NCBI GenBank assembly: GCA_947629525.1
Contig: CANREB010000006.1
Coordinates: forward strand, 1-64,000
DNA length: 64,000 bases
Reading direction: 5' to 3'
Origin: an uncultured Lachnospiraceae bacterium
Lineage (GTDB): Bacteria > Bacillota > Clostridia > Lachnospirales > Lachnospiraceae
In this document: positions 46,041-55,688 of the stretch, one piece after another
How the letters are laid out: each line of letters starts with the position of its first letter
Numbering within the stretch: the first letter of the stretch is position 1
Made by a program: the position numbers and the translations under genes
Notes under the pieces: model-generated
Database searches by the model: none
What the model was told of the DNA's origin: nothing
Seen by the model: the letters and a program-made list of their open reading frames with translations, nothing else

Positions 46041-46046
46041 AGTATA
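46041..46046 (-). promoter_or_regulatory. Candidate -10 of the GH2 gene
   Basis: Minus strand TATACT preceded by TG (extended -10: TGCTATACT), about 44 bp before the GH2 start codon; the -35 is weak. Confidence 0.4.
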
Positions 46047-46090
46047 GCATAATTTCCGAATAAATTCACTACTGACAGGAAAAATTAAAA

Positions 46091-46111
46091 AATTGTGAAT
46101 TGCGCACAATT
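46091..46111. promoter_or_regulatory. lac-operator-like palindrome between GH2 and GH26
   Basis: AATTGTG-AATTGCG-CACAATT, a 21-bp element with perfect 7-bp arms, very like the LacI operator layout. It lies between the two divergent promoters, so one repressor could control both genes. A degenerate copy (AATTGTG-N7-ACAAAT) starts at 47335. Confidence 0.6.
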
Positions 46112-46156
46112 AAAAAAGATAAAAAGGGTGTAAAGTATCAAAAAACACGAAGAATG

Positions 46157-46185
46157 TTGTACATATTAAAGCGGTATGATATAGT
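46157..46185 (+). promoter_or_regulatory. Promoter of the GH26 gene
   Basis: TTGTAC (46157-46162), 17 bp, TATAGT (46180-46185), downstream of the operator-like palindrome. Confidence 0.65.
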
Positions 46186-46258
46186 AGATTTAGGTTAAAA
46201 ATTAAGACACAGACTAAAATAAACAGGGTTTTAGTTAAAAAAACAGGAGGATGTTGAT

Positions 46259-47263
46259 ATGGAAAACAGAAAAGCAGAGCCGATTCTTGTAAACCCGAAC
46301 GCGTCAGACAATGCAAAACGCCTTATGAAGTATATGTGCGATATATACGGAACTGATATTTTGTCAGGGCAGTATTGTGACGGCGGCATGCACGGAGCGG
46401 AAAATCAGGCGATATACAACGCAACAGGCAGATATCCCGCAATACTCGGGCTGGATATGATGGACTACAGCCTGTCGAGAGTGGCAAGAGGCAGCAAGGC
46501 ACATTCAGTCGAGTATGCGATAGAGTATTGGAACAACGGAGGGATAGTGACATTCTGCTGGCACTGGAACGCACCCGAAAAGTATCTTACAGGCGTATGG
46601 TATTCGGGTTTTTATACAGAGCATACCAATATTGATTTGGCAGCGATCATGAATGGCTCGGATAAGGAAGGATACAGACTTATAAACGAAGATATAGACG
46701 CAGTCGCAGCGCAGCTTATGCGGTTAAAAGAAGCGGGAGTTCCGGTGCTTTGGCGTCCGCTGCATGAAGCTTCCGGCGGATGGTTCTGGTGGGGGGCTTC
46801 CGGAGTTGACGCTTATAAAAAATTATACATACTGCTGTATGACAGGCTGACAAATGAGTACGGGCTTAACAATCTGATTTGGGTGTGGAACGGGCAGAAT
46901 AAAGACTGGTATCCCGGCGATGAGTATGTTGATATCATAGGCGAGGATATCTATCCGGGCGAGAGGGTTTATACGCCGCAGACACCTAAATATCTTGAGG
47001 CGCTGGAGTATACGGATGCGCACAAGATGATAGTGCTTTCTGAAAACGGTTGTCTGTTTGATCCCGATATGGCGGCAAAAGACGGCGCGATGTGGGGGCA
47101 TTTTGCCACATGGAACGGAGAGTTTGTTGTTGAAGATAAGAAGAGCGGTGTGTTCTCGGAGAAATATACGGAAATTGATATGCTGAAAAAAGTATACGGT
47201 CATGAGCACGTCATAACAAGAGATAAACTTCCTGACCTTAAAAATTATCCTGTCGGCAATTGA
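46259..47263 (+). CDS. GH26 beta-mannanase-type enzyme, cytoplasmic
   Basis: Endo-acting retaining beta-mannanase family. The acid/base is Glu 170 in WRPLHEASGGWFWWG and the nucleophile Glu 262 in VLSENG; substrate-subsite residues in TFCWHWNAP are also conserved. The protein has 334 residues, only the catalytic domain, with no signal peptide, carbohydrate-binding module or anchor. It should therefore cut imported mannooligosaccharides inside the cell, unlike the large secreted GH26 mannanases of related gut bacteria. ATG with ACAGGAGGA upstream. It has its own promoter and is separated by 253 bp from the main operon. Confidence 0.92.
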   Translation: MENRKAEPILVNPNASDNAKRLMKYMCDIYGTDILSGQYCDGGMHGAENQAIYNATGRYPAILGLDMMDYSLSRVARGSKAHSVEYAIEYWNNGGIVTFCWHWNAPEKYLTGVWYSGFYTEHTNIDLAAIMNGSDKEGYRLINEDIDAVAAQLMRLKEAGVPVLWRPLHEASGGWFWWGASGVDAYKKLYILLYDRLTNEYGLNNLIWVWNGQNKDWYPGDEYVDIIGEDIYPGERVYTPQTPKYLEALEYTDAHKMIVLSENGCLFDPDMAAKDGAMWGHFATWNGEFVVEDKKSGVFSEKYTEIDMLKKVYGHEHVITRDKLPDLKNYPVGN

Positions 47264-47300
47264 GGGTAAATCGGTGGTGCAGGAAGCATTTGAATACTAT

Positions 47301-47320
47301 TTAAGTAAAATTAAGTAAAA
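47301..47320. repeat. Tandem duplicated decamer
   Basis: TTAAGTAAAA occurs twice in exact tandem in the GH26-CE17 intergenic region, in an otherwise AT-rich stretch. Possibly a regulator site or an UP-like element for the promoter about 100 bp downstream. Confidence 0.6.
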
Positions 47321-47409
47321 ACATCTAACCGAATAATTGTGAAACTATACAAATAAGCAGACATGAAATTGTGTAAAATACCAAAAATATATAAAATACT
47401 TTAAAAATA

Positions 47410-47438
47410 TTGACTTGATGCCCGAAAAAGACTAAACT
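47410..47438 (+). promoter_or_regulatory. Promoter of the main mannan operon
   Basis: TTGACT (47410-47415), 17 bp, TAAACT (47433-47438), about 78 bp before the CE17 start. Confidence 0.6.
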
Positions 47439-47515
47439 AAAAACAGGCTAATCAATAAGAAAATTAAGCTAAAAAATATTAAAAAGCAAACACAAAGTAT
47501 TATGGAAGGATATCG

Positions 47516-48694
47516 GTGGTCAAAATGCATGCTTTGGATTATGGTATCGACTTTGAAAAAGGAATATTGAATGAAGGAAACCTGTACCGCATAAAACAGG
47601 TAATGAAAAAAGCAAAAGAAGGACAGGGCATCACAGTCGGATTTTTGGGAGGTTCGATAACACAGGGGTGCCTCTCGTCAACGCCTGAAAAATGTTACGC
47701 TTATCTCGTATACGAATGGTGGAAAAACAGATTTCCCGACACGGATGTCAGATATGTAAATGCGGGAATAGGCGGTACGACATCGCAGTTCGGCGTGGCA
47801 AGGGCACAGAGCGATCTGCTCGATTACGATGTTGACTTTACAATAGTAGAGTTCAGCGTGAACGACGATGACAACAGCCATTTCCTCGAAACATACGAAG
47901 GACTGATAAGGAAAATATATTCAGACAAGACAAAGCCGGCAATCCTGATAGTAAACAGCGTGAGGTACGATAACGGTATAAACGCGCAGTCTCAGCATGT
48001 CAAGGTTGGAAAAGCATATGGTATTCCCTGCGTGAGCATGAAACCTACACTATATGAAAAAGTGCTCGACAAAACATTTACAAGCAGGGATATAACGGAG
48101 GACGATCTGCACCCGAATGATTTGGGACATCAGCTTATGGCTGACATAATAACGGGATTTCTCGATAAAGTATATAATTCCATCGAAACACTGCCAAATG
48201 CAGAAAGCAGCCTGACAGATGCGGATATCGGTAAAGTGACACTGCTGTCGCAAAATGAGTACCAAAATTCGATACGTTATCAGAATTATAATTGTGAAGG
48301 GATAATGGTGCACAATGACGGATTTATAAAAGACACAGAGCCTCAGAATGATATCAGGGAGATATTCAGAAACGGATGGACGGCAGGTAAAGAGGGTGCG
48401 AAGATAAGATTTGAAGTGTGCGGAAGCTGTATCGGGGTACAGTACAGAAAGAGCATAAGCAAGCCGACGCCCGTTGCGAAAGCGGTAATTGACGGTGATG
48501 AGAAAAACGCGCTTATTCTTGACGGCAATTTTGACGAGGACTGGGGCGACAGCCTTCACCTTGATACATTGGCGGAACATATCGCATACGGAAAGCACAC
48601 CGTCGATATAGAAATAACAGAGACGCACAGCGAAGATAAAGTACCGTTTTATTTAGTGTCTGTAATAGCGTCAGGAGAGAGGAGAGACAATTAA
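47516..48694 (+). CDS. SGNH acetyl-mannan esterase, CE17-like
   Basis: SGNH hydrolase with nucleophile Ser 47 in GFLGGSITQG, the Gly block NAGIGGTTSQFG, Asn block EFSVNDD and catalytic Asp/His in DDLHPNDLGH. A C-terminal beta-sandwich (about 245-385: NGWTAGKEGAKIRFEVCGS) is CBM35-like. This layout matches the CE17 mannan acetylesterase of Roseburia intestinalis, which removes 2-O-acetyl groups; assignment here is by motif and neighbourhood. No signal peptide. Start uncertain: GTG 47516 lies 5 bp after GGAAGGA, ATG 47525 is 14 bp after it. The epimerase starts directly at its stop. Confidence 0.85.
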   Translation: MVKMHALDYGIDFEKGILNEGNLYRIKQVMKKAKEGQGITVGFLGGSITQGCLSSTPEKCYAYLVYEWWKNRFPDTDVRYVNAGIGGTTSQFGVARAQSDLLDYDVDFTIVEFSVNDDDNSHFLETYEGLIRKIYSDKTKPAILIVNSVRYDNGINAQSQHVKVGKAYGIPCVSMKPTLYEKVLDKTFTSRDITEDDLHPNDLGHQLMADIITGFLDKVYNSIETLPNAESSLTDADIGKVTLLSQNEYQNSIRYQNYNCEGIMVHNDGFIKDTEPQNDIREIFRNGWTAGKEGAKIRFEVCGSCIGVQYRKSISKPTPVAKAVIDGDEKNALILDGNFDEDWGDSLHLDTLAEHIAYGKHTVDIEITETHSEDKVPFYLVSVIASGERRDN

Positions 48695-49912
48695 ATGACG
48701 GATTTAAAGCAGATGAAAGAGCAGGTGCGGGAGCATCTTACACATGATATAATCCCGTTTTGGAAAAGCTTAAGGGACGATACCGACGGAGGATATTACG
48801 GGTATTTGGATTATGATCTGTCAGTGGACAAAAAAGCCGTAAAAGGCTGCATACTCAACAGCCGCATAATGTGGTTCTTCTCAAACGCATATATGCTATT
48901 AAAGGATGAAAGCCTTTTGAATGAGGCGCGTCACGGATTTGAATTTATGAAAAAGGCATGCTGGGATAAGGAGAACGGCGGAGTGTTCTGGTCGGTAAAC
49001 AGCGACGGTACACCGAATGAAACTTTAAAGCATACGTATAATCAGGCTTTCTCTATTTATGCGTTATCATCGTATTATGACGCGTGCGGCGATAAGGAAG
49101 CGCTCGATATGGCGTATCGGCTTTATGAGCTGATAGAGAGCAGGATGCGCGATGAGGGCGGTTACAAAGAAGCGTTCGACGAAAAATTCAATGAGACAGA
49201 CAACGAAAAGCTTTCCGAGAACGGCGTTATGGCGCAGAGGACAATGAATACGCTGCTTCATGTCTTTGAAGCCTATACGGAACTCTACAGAGTGGATAAA
49301 AACAGGGAAGTTGCGGAAAAGATAAGACAGATGATGGACACTGTTACGGATAAGATATACAATCCCAAGCTTCACAGGCAGGAAGTATTTTTTGACGATA
49401 AGTGGAATTCTATAATAGACCTGCATTCCTACGGGCATGATATTGAGACTGCATGGCTTGTTGACCGCAGTTTGGAGATATTGGACGACGAAAGATATTC
49501 AAAGAAGCTTCATCCGATCACGGCGGATCTGACTGACTGCATATACCGCACGGCGTTTGACGGTTCTTCGCTTGCGAACGAATGTGAGCGCGGCAAGGTC
49601 AATGAATGGCGCATATGGTGGGTACAGGCGGAGACAGTCGTCGGTTTCCTGAACGGATACGAGAAGAGCGGAAGAAAAGAATACCTCGACGCAGCATGCA
49701 GTGAATGGGAATTTATAAAGAAACATGTAATCGACAGACGGGATGGCTATACGGCAGGAAAAGAGTGGTACTGGAGAGTGTCAAAAGACGGAGCGCCCGA
49801 CAGCAAAAAGCCGATAGTTGAACCGTGGAAATGTCCGTATCACAACGGCAGGATGTGCTTTGAGGTCATCAGGCGCATAACCCGCATGGAACAAAATGGA
49901 GGAGTAAGATGA
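48695..49912 (+). CDS. AGE-family epimerase, probable mannobiose 2-epimerase
   Basis: (alpha/alpha)6-barrel epimerase that converts beta-1,4-mannobiose to mannosylglucose (cellobiose 2-epimerase family). Visible motifs are [29 protein letters not shown], the catalytic histidine in [28 protein letters not shown], and the C-terminal WYWRVSKDG and [14 protein letters not shown]. Length 405 fits. The start ATG follows directly on the CE17 stop, and its stop overlaps the GH130 start (ATGA). Upstream of a mannosylglucose phosphorylase, so the pair forms the established epimerase-phosphorolysis route. Confidence 0.93.
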   Translation: MTDLKQMKEQVREHLTHDIIPFWKSLRDDTDGGYYGYLDYDLSVDKKAVKGCILNSRIMWFFSNAYMLLKDESLLNEARHGFEFMKKACWDKENGGVFWSVNSDGTPNETLKHTYNQAFSIYALSSYYDACGDKEALDMAYRLYELIESRMRDEGGYKEAFDEKFNETDNEKLSENGVMAQRTMNTLLHVFEAYTELYRVDKNREVAEKIRQMMDTVTDKIYNPKLHRQEVFFDDKWNSIIDLHSYGHDIETAWLVDRSLEILDDERYSKKLHPITADLTDCIYRTAFDGSSLANECERGKVNEWRIWWVQAETVVGFLNGYEKSGRKEYLDAACSEWEFIKKHVIDRRDGYTAGKEWYWRVSKDGAPDSKKPIVEPWKCPYHNGRMCFEVIRRITRMEQNGGVR

Positions 49913-51090
49913 GCAGCAGAACATTTGAAGAAAACCGCGCAAAAGTTATAAAAAAATATGAAGAGACAATAAGCCGCAGGAACATAAAAAGCGATTTTTA
50001 TAACGGCATTTATGACCGATATGAATATCCGGTGCTGACAAGGGATCATATCCCGCCGTTTTGGAAATATGATATGAACCCCGAAACAAATCCGTATTTT
50101 ATGGAACGCCTTGGCGTGAATGCGGTATTTAACTCAGGGGCAATAGAACTTGACGGAAAGTTTTATCTTGTGGCAAGAGTCGAAGGAAATGACAGAAAAT
50201 CTTTTTTTGCGGTAGCGGAAAGCGGCAGCGGAATAGACGGATTTAAGTTTTGGGATTACCCTGTTTTGCTTGACGACGTATGCCCCGATGAAACCAATGT
50301 ATATGATATGCGCCTTACAAAGCATGAGGACGGGTACATATACGGAGTGTTCTGCTCGGAGAGCAAGGACACGGGCGCAAACGATCTGTCAGCGGCAGTA
50401 GCGGCGGCAGGCATCGTGCGCACGAAAGATTTAAAGAAGTGGGAGCGCCTTGAAAATTTGAAAACCCTCAATTCACCGCAGCAAAGGAACGTGGTTCTGC
50501 ACCCCGAATTTGTAAACGGAAAATATGCGTTTTACACAAGACCCATGGACGACTTCATAGATACGGGAAGCGGCGGCGGCATAGGATTTGGACTGTGCGA
50601 TGATATTACGCATGCCGTTATAGACGAAGAGATCATAACAAGCAAACGCAAGTACCACACAATAACCGAGGCAAAGAACGGCGCGGGCGCGGTACCGATA
50701 AAGACCCCGAAAGGCTGGATACATATAGCGCACGGAGTAAGGAATACGGCGGCGGGTCTCAGATATGTTGTGTACGCTTTTGCAACGGCGCTTGACGATC
50801 CCACAAAGGTCATAGCGGAACCGGGAGGATTTCTTATCGCGCCTCTCGGGGAAGAACGAGTAGGCGATGTGTCGAACGTTGTGTTTACGAACGGAGCGAT
50901 AGCGAGAGAAAACGGTGAAGTGTACATTTACTATGCGTCAAGCGATACAAGGCTTCATGTGGCAACTACTACCATAGAAAAACTTACGGACTATGTGTTC
51001 AACACACCAAAGGATGCAATGCGCTCGGTAAAATGCGTTGAGCAAAGATGCGAGTTTATCAGGAAAAATCTTGAATATGAGAACAGGTAA
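49909..51090 (+). CDS. GH130 phosphorylase, subfamily 1-like: mannosylglucose phosphorylase
   Basis: Inverting five-bladed beta-propeller phosphorylase. The catalytic Asp lies in [13 protein letters not shown] (about 125-137), and phosphate-binding His/Arg/Lys residues in [13 protein letters not shown] and HGVRN are visible. The larger size (393) and sequence [24 protein letters not shown] N-terminus favour the mannosylglucose phosphorylase subfamily, which yields mannose 1-phosphate and glucose. Translationally coupled to the epimerase that makes its substrate. Cytoplasmic. Confidence 0.92.
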   Translation: MSSRTFEENRAKVIKKYEETISRRNIKSDFYNGIYDRYEYPVLTRDHIPPFWKYDMNPETNPYFMERLGVNAVFNSGAIELDGKFYLVARVEGNDRKSFFAVAESGSGIDGFKFWDYPVLLDDVCPDETNVYDMRLTKHEDGYIYGVFCSESKDTGANDLSAAVAAAGIVRTKDLKKWERLENLKTLNSPQQRNVVLHPEFVNGKYAFYTRPMDDFIDTGSGGGIGFGLCDDITHAVIDEEIITSKRKYHTITEAKNGAGAVPIKTPKGWIHIAHGVRNTAAGLRYVVYAFATALDDPTKVIAEPGGFLIAPLGEERVGDVSNVVFTNGAIARENGEVYIYYASSDTRLHVATTTIEKLTDYVFNTPKDAMRSVKCVEQRCEFIRKNLEYENR

Positions 51091-51097
51091 TTTAATT

Positions 51098-51147
51098 CAG
51101 GTCTGCGTCAGCGCGGCTTTTGCAGACTTGAAAAATCAAAGCCGCGC
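51098..51147 (+). promoter_or_regulatory. Possible pseudoknot or switch in front of the second GH130 gene
   Basis: Stem 1: CAGGTCTGC (51098-51106) with GCAGACTTG (51122-51130), 9 bp, one G-U. Stem 2: GCGCGGCTTT (51111-51120, inside the loop of stem 1) with AAAGCCGCGC (51138-51147), 10 bp perfect. The two stems interlock as an H-type pseudoknot or act as alternatives. The ribosome binding site AAAGGAG starts 4 bp after stem 2. Confidence 0.6.
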
Positions 51148-51164
51148 GGAAAAGGAGAAAAAAT

Positions 51165-52187
51165 ATGAGTAAAGTAAAAATGATCAGCCCCGCAGTACCA
51201 AATATGCCATGGCAGGAGCGTCCGGAAGGATTAAAGAACGCGCCTGTATGGAGATATAATGAAAATCCCATAATAGGAAGAAATCCCGTAAAGGGAGTAG
51301 CCAGAATATTCAACAGCGCAGTCGTACCTTATGGAGACGGATTTATAGGAGTATTCCGCGGAGAGCAGACAAACGGTATATCTTATATTTATTTGGGAAG
51401 AAGCAAGGACGCCATCCACTGGGATTTTGAGGAGAACAAGATTAATTTTGTCGATGAGAACGGCGAACCGTTTATGCCGCTGTACGCGTATGACCCAAGG
51501 CTTGTGAAAGTTGAGGACACATATTATATAATATGGTGCGTTGACTTTTACGGCGCGGCGATAGGAATGGCGAAGACGACAGATTTTAAGACCTTTACAC
51601 GTATCGAGAACCCATTCCTTCCGTTTAACAGAAACGCCGTACTGTTCCCGAGAAAAATAAACGGAAACTTTATGATGCTCAGCCGTCCGTCAGACAGCGG
51701 ACATACGCCTTTTGGTGATATCTTCATAAGCGAAAGCCCTGATTTGGTATATTGGGGCAAACACAGACACGTTATGAGCAAGAGCAGTGAATGGTGGGAG
51801 TCGCTTAAGATAGGCGGAGGCGCGGCACCTATCGAGACTAGCGAAGGCTGGCTGCTTTTCTACCATGGAGTTGCGGGCACCTGCAGCGGATATGTATATT
51901 CTATAGGTGGAGCAATCCTTGACATTGATAATCCGTCTATAGTAAAATACCGTTGTGAGAACTTTCTTCTTACACCTGAGGAGTGGTATGAAGAGAGAGG
52001 GTTCGTGCCTAATGTATGTTTCCCGTGCGCTACGATACATGACTCGGCAACAGGCAGGATCGCCATATATTACGGCGCTGCCGACAGCTATGTCGGTCTT
52101 GCGTTCACGGAGCTTGATGATATAGTCGATTATATCAAGAGCAACAGCAGAGTGACATCTACTGATACTGAAATAGGAAAAAGATAA
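51165..52187 (+). CDS. GH130 phosphorylase, subfamily 2-like: mannooligosaccharide phosphorylase
   Basis: Second GH130 propeller, 340 residues. The catalytic Asp is in YAYDPRLVKVEDTYY (near 105-120); GIFRGEQTNGISYIYLGRS and FYHGVAGTCSGYVYSIGGAILD are characteristic of the shorter subfamily that phosphorolyses beta-1,4-mannooligosaccharides from the non-reducing end to mannose 1-phosphate. RBS AAAGGAG, ATG 51165. The 74-bp gap before it is the largest within the operon and contains the interlocking hairpins. Cytoplasmic. Confidence 0.92.
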   Translation: MSKVKMISPAVPNMPWQERPEGLKNAPVWRYNENPIIGRNPVKGVARIFNSAVVPYGDGFIGVFRGEQTNGISYIYLGRSKDAIHWDFEENKINFVDENGEPFMPLYAYDPRLVKVEDTYYIIWCVDFYGAAIGMAKTTDFKTFTRIENPFLPFNRNAVLFPRKINGNFMMLSRPSDSGHTPFGDIFISESPDLVYWGKHRHVMSKSSEWWESLKIGGGAAPIETSEGWLLFYHGVAGTCSGYVYSIGGAILDIDNPSIVKYRCENFLLTPEEWYEERGFVPNVCFPCATIHDSATGRIAIYYGAADSYVGLAFTELDDIVDYIKSNSRVTSTDTEIGKR

Positions 52188-52196
52188 GGAATTGAT

Positions 52197-53303
52197 ATGC
52201 TGAGAGAGATTTTGATAAAGGATGTACCTGAAATTAAAATCCATGGCAGGACAACCGATTGCTTGGAGCCGCTCACGCTGTTTTGGACAGCGAGCGGCTT
52301 TGAGTGTAATGTATCGGGAACAGAATTTGCAGTCGAGGTCGAAGTGACTTATGACACATTTGAGCCATGGTTTAGCTATACCGTAAACGGTGACTGGATA
52401 GGGCGCCAGATGCTTCCAAAGGGAAGATACTGGGTGCCGCTTTTTCGCGGTATGAACGCGGAGAGTATAAAAAATGTTCATTTTTATAAAGACCTTCAGG
52501 CGATGAGCGACGACGGCAATTCATATATACATATTCACGCCTTGAAAAGTGACGGCAGTTTTTATCCCGTTGAGGAAAAAGCTTTGAAACTTGAGTTCAT
52601 CGGCGACAGCATAACATCCGGCGAAGGACTTTTCGGTGCAAAAAAAGAGGAAGACTGGATACCGATGTTTTTCTCGGCACTGCGCGATTACGCTTATCTT
52701 ACCGCTAAGGAGCTTGACGCACAATACCGCGTATTCTCACAGAGCGGATGGGGCGTATACAATACATGGGACAATAACCTCAGAGGGGCGCTGCCAAAGT
52801 ATTACAGGCAGATATGCAGCCTTATGTTCAGTGAAAAAAATGAGCGTCTTGGCGGTAACAGGGAGCATGATTTTAAAAGCTGGCAGCCTGACTTTGTGAT
52901 AGTAAATCTTGGCACTAACGATGCAAGTTCTTTTGAACAGCCTGAATGGGTGGATGAGAAGACAGGTGAGCGCCATAAAATGCGTAAAGAACCCGACGGT
53001 TCATATTGCAAAGAAGATATACTGTGCCTTCAGAAAGCGGTAAAAGATTTTCTGCACACATTGCGGGAATGTAATCCGAATGCGAAGATAATATGGTGCT
53101 ATGGTATGCTTGGGATAAATCTGCAGCTTGAACTATGCGGAGCGGTCAGCGAATATGTCAGTGAAACGGGCGACAGAAACGTGTCGTATCTGCAGCTTCC
53201 CAACACAGATGACAGTAATGTCGGTTCGCGCAGTCATCCGGGGTACTTGTGCCACAAACAGGCGGCGGAGGTTTTAAGCAAATATATCAGGACGCTTATG
53301 TAG
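52197..53303 (+). CDS. Two-domain SGNH acetylesterase, CE2-like
   Basis: An N-terminal jelly-roll (about 1-125) is followed by an SGNH domain with nucleophile Ser in FIGDSITSGEG (near 138), Asn block VIVNLGTNDASS, and catalytic His in GSRSHPGYLCH. This is the CE2 arrangement; the homologue in Roseburia removes 3-, 4- and 6-O-acetyl groups of mannooligosaccharides and complements CE17. No signal peptide is seen, so deacetylation would be intracellular. It begins 10 bp after the GH130 gene. Confidence 0.88.
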   Translation: MLREILIKDVPEIKIHGRTTDCLEPLTLFWTASGFECNVSGTEFAVEVEVTYDTFEPWFSYTVNGDWIGRQMLPKGRYWVPLFRGMNAESIKNVHFYKDLQAMSDDGNSYIHIHALKSDGSFYPVEEKALKLEFIGDSITSGEGLFGAKKEEDWIPMFFSALRDYAYLTAKELDAQYRVFSQSGWGVYNTWDNNLRGALPKYYRQICSLMFSEKNERLGGNREHDFKSWQPDFVIVNLGTNDASSFEQPEWVDEKTGERHKMRKEPDGSYCKEDILCLQKAVKDFLHTLRECNPNAKIIWCYGMLGINLQLELCGAVSEYVSETGDRNVSYLQLPNTDDSNVGSRSHPGYLCHKQAAEVLSKYIRTLM

Positions 53304-53336
53304 GAAGATTAGCATTTGGCGAGGAAAGGGGAATTT

Positions 53337-55670
53337 ATGTTTAAGGATGATTTTGTATGGGGCGTAGCAAGCAGCGCTTATCAGATAGAAGGACGCGATG
53401 CAGACGACGGTGCGGGAGCATGTATATGGGACGACTTTTCAAAATACGGCGGTGTGTATGAAAACCACAGCGCAAGCGTCGCCTGTGATCATATCCACAG
53501 ATACAGGGAAGATTTTGCGATGATGCGTCTGCTCGGAGTAAAGGCATACCGCTTTTCGATAAGCTGGGCGCGTATCATGCCTGAAGGTACGGGAGCGGTA
53601 AATGAGAAAGCAATAGCTATGTACCGCGATATGATAATCGAGATGAAAAGGAACGGTATAACGCCGTATATCACGATGTATCACTGGGAACTGCCGCAGG
53701 CGCTTCAGGATAAGGGCGGCTGGCTCAACGAGGATCTGATAGGATATTTCGGTGAGTATGCGAAGGTTGTTGCGGAAAATTTCACCGATCTGTCAGAGTA
53801 TATCATCACATTCAATGAACCCCAATGCTTTGTGGGATTAGGATATCTTACGGGCGGACATGCGCCCGGATTAAAGCTTTCACCTGCCAAAGTTTTCCAA
53901 ATAACGCACAATGTCCTGCGCGCTCATGGAACGGCGGTAAAGCAGCTTAGAAAATATGCGAAACGTCCGATAAAGATAGGATATGCGCCGACGTGCGGAG
54001 TTGCATATCCATATACGGACAGCAAGGAAGATATAGAGGCGGCAAGAAGCGTGTACATGGGTTTTGACCAGCCCGTAAGCAACTGGACATGGAATGTGCC
54101 GTGGTTTTCCGATCCTGTTTTCCTTGGAAAATATCCGCAGGAAGGGCTTGAAAAATATAAGCAGTATCTTCCGAAGATTACGGATGAAGACATGGAACTT
54201 ATACACCAGCCGATAGATTTTATGGGACAGAATATTTACAACGGCTATTATATAAGGTGCGGAAAAGACGGCAAGCCGGAATATGTTGACAGACCCGAAG
54301 GATTTCCCAAGACAGCGATAAACTGGCCGGTAACGCCCGAGGCGCTTTACTGGGGCGTGAGATTTCTTTATGAATGGTATAAAATGCCGATATATATTAC
54401 GGAAAACGGAATGTCCTGCCATGACTGGATATCTGAGGATGGACGCGTACATGACAGTAACAGGATAGATTTCCTTGACAAATATCTGTCAAGCCTGCAG
54501 AGAGCAAGTGACGACGGCGTTGACGTGAGGGGATATTTTCTTTGGACTTTCCTTGACAATTATGAGTGGGATAAGGGTTACAGTGAACGCTTCGGATTGG
54601 TATATGTGGATTACGCCACACAGAAAAGAGTTGCTAAGGATTCCGCTTACTGGTATAAAGAAGTAATGGACACCAACGGCAGGAACCTGAGCATAAACAA
54701 TACGTCTGCAAAGGGCGAGATATTGTTTATGGAACCTGTATTCAAGTCGATGATATGGGGCGGCGACAAGCTTGGCACGAAGTGGGGATATGATATCCCA
54801 TCAAATACTACAGGCGAGTGCTGGGCAGTATCGGCGCATCAAAACGGTGACTGCAAGGTGAAAGAAGGGCGATTTGCGGGAAAAACCTTAAGTAGTTTAT
54901 GGGCTGATGAGCCGGCTCTTTTCGGAAATGCAGATAATAAGGCAGGAAGCAGATTTCCTCTTCTTGTAAAGATAATAGACGCAGACAGCGATTTAAGCAT
55001 ACAGGTACATCCCGATGATGTCTACGCGGCAGAGCATGAAAACGGTTCACTCGGCAAAACGGAGTGTTGGTATATACTTGATGCCTGTGACGGTGCGGAG
55101 CTGGTAGTAGGTCATAACGCGAAAAGTAAAGCAGAACTTGAGGATATGATCAGAAATGGAAAGTGGGACAGCTTTATCCGCAAGATACCTGTTAAAAAAG
55201 GCGATTTTATACAGATCGATCCGGGTACGGTGCATGCGATAAAAGGCGGTATTGAGATACTTGAAACACAGCAGAACTCGGATATAACATACAGGGTATA
55301 CGATTATGACCGCTTGAGCGACGGAAAGCCAAGGCAGCTTCATATCGATCAAAGTCTTGATGTGATAACGGTTCCCGCAAAGAGCGTTGAAGAGAGCGTA
55401 ACCTGCGCGCGGGAACTTGAAAAACGTTTTGAGAAAAACAGGCTTAACCTCATCACATCCTGCAAATATTACAGAGTATGGCATATGGAAGTTGACGGAC
55501 AGGCAAATCTTGAGCAGAAGGAGCCGTTTTTGATCATGAGTGTCATAGAGGGCGATGGACTGATAAACGGCAGATATATCAAAATGGGAGACCACTTCAT
55601 ACTTCCTAACGGCTTTGGAACGGCAGAATTTACGGGAAATTTGAAGATAATAGCGTCAAGTATAAATTAA
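53337..55670 (+). CDS. GH1 beta-glucosidase fused to class I phosphomannose isomerase
   Basis: Residues 1-445 form a GH1 barrel with acid/base Glu 161 in TFNEPQCF and nucleophile Glu 356 in YITENGMSC. From about residue 458 (LFMEPVFKSMIWGGDKLG) a complete type I mannose-6-phosphate isomerase follows, with zinc ligands in IQVHPDD, KTECWYIL and DPGTVHAIKGG. One 777-residue polypeptide thus joins removal of terminal glucose from gluco-mannooligosaccharides with conversion of mannose 6-phosphate to fructose 6-phosphate. The reading frame across the joint is continuous and the linker short. ATG 53337 follows AGGAAAGGGG. Cytoplasmic. Separate genes are the norm for these enzymes. Confidence 0.94.
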   Translation: MFKDDFVWGVASSAYQIEGRDADDGAGACIWDDFSKYGGVYENHSASVACDHIHRYREDFAMMRLLGVKAYRFSISWARIMPEGTGAVNEKAIAMYRDMIIEMKRNGITPYITMYHWELPQALQDKGGWLNEDLIGYFGEYAKVVAENFTDLSEYIITFNEPQCFVGLGYLTGGHAPGLKLSPAKVFQITHNVLRAHGTAVKQLRKYAKRPIKIGYAPTCGVAYPYTDSKEDIEAARSVYMGFDQPVSNWTWNVPWFSDPVFLGKYPQEGLEKYKQYLPKITDEDMELIHQPIDFMGQNIYNGYYIRCGKDGKPEYVDRPEGFPKTAINWPVTPEALYWGVRFLYEWYKMPIYITENGMSCHDWISEDGRVHDSNRIDFLDKYLSSLQRASDDGVDVRGYFLWTFLDNYEWDKGYSERFGLVYVDYATQKRVAKDSAYWYKEVMDTNGRNLSINNTSAKGEILFMEPVFKSMIWGGDKLGTKWGYDIPSNTTGECWAVSAHQNGDCKVKEGRFAGKTLSSLWADEPALFGNADNKAGSRFPLLVKIIDADSDLSIQVHPDDVYAAEHENGSLGKTECWYILDACDGAELVVGHNAKSKAELEDMIRNGKWDSFIRKIPVKKGDFIQIDPGTVHAIKGGIEILETQQNSDITYRVYDYDRLSDGKPRQLHIDQSLDVITVPAKSVEESVTCARELEKRFEKNRLNLITSCKYYRVWHMEVDGQANLEQKEPFLIMSVIEGDGLINGRYIKMGDHFILPNGFGTAEFTGNLKIIASSIN

Positions 55671-55688
55671 GATAATGAAAGGTAAGGT

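Noticed and set aside
47301..47320. CRISPR-like or satellite repeat
   Set aside because: Only two copies of a decamer without spacers; no CRISPR array or cas gene is visible anywhere in the window.
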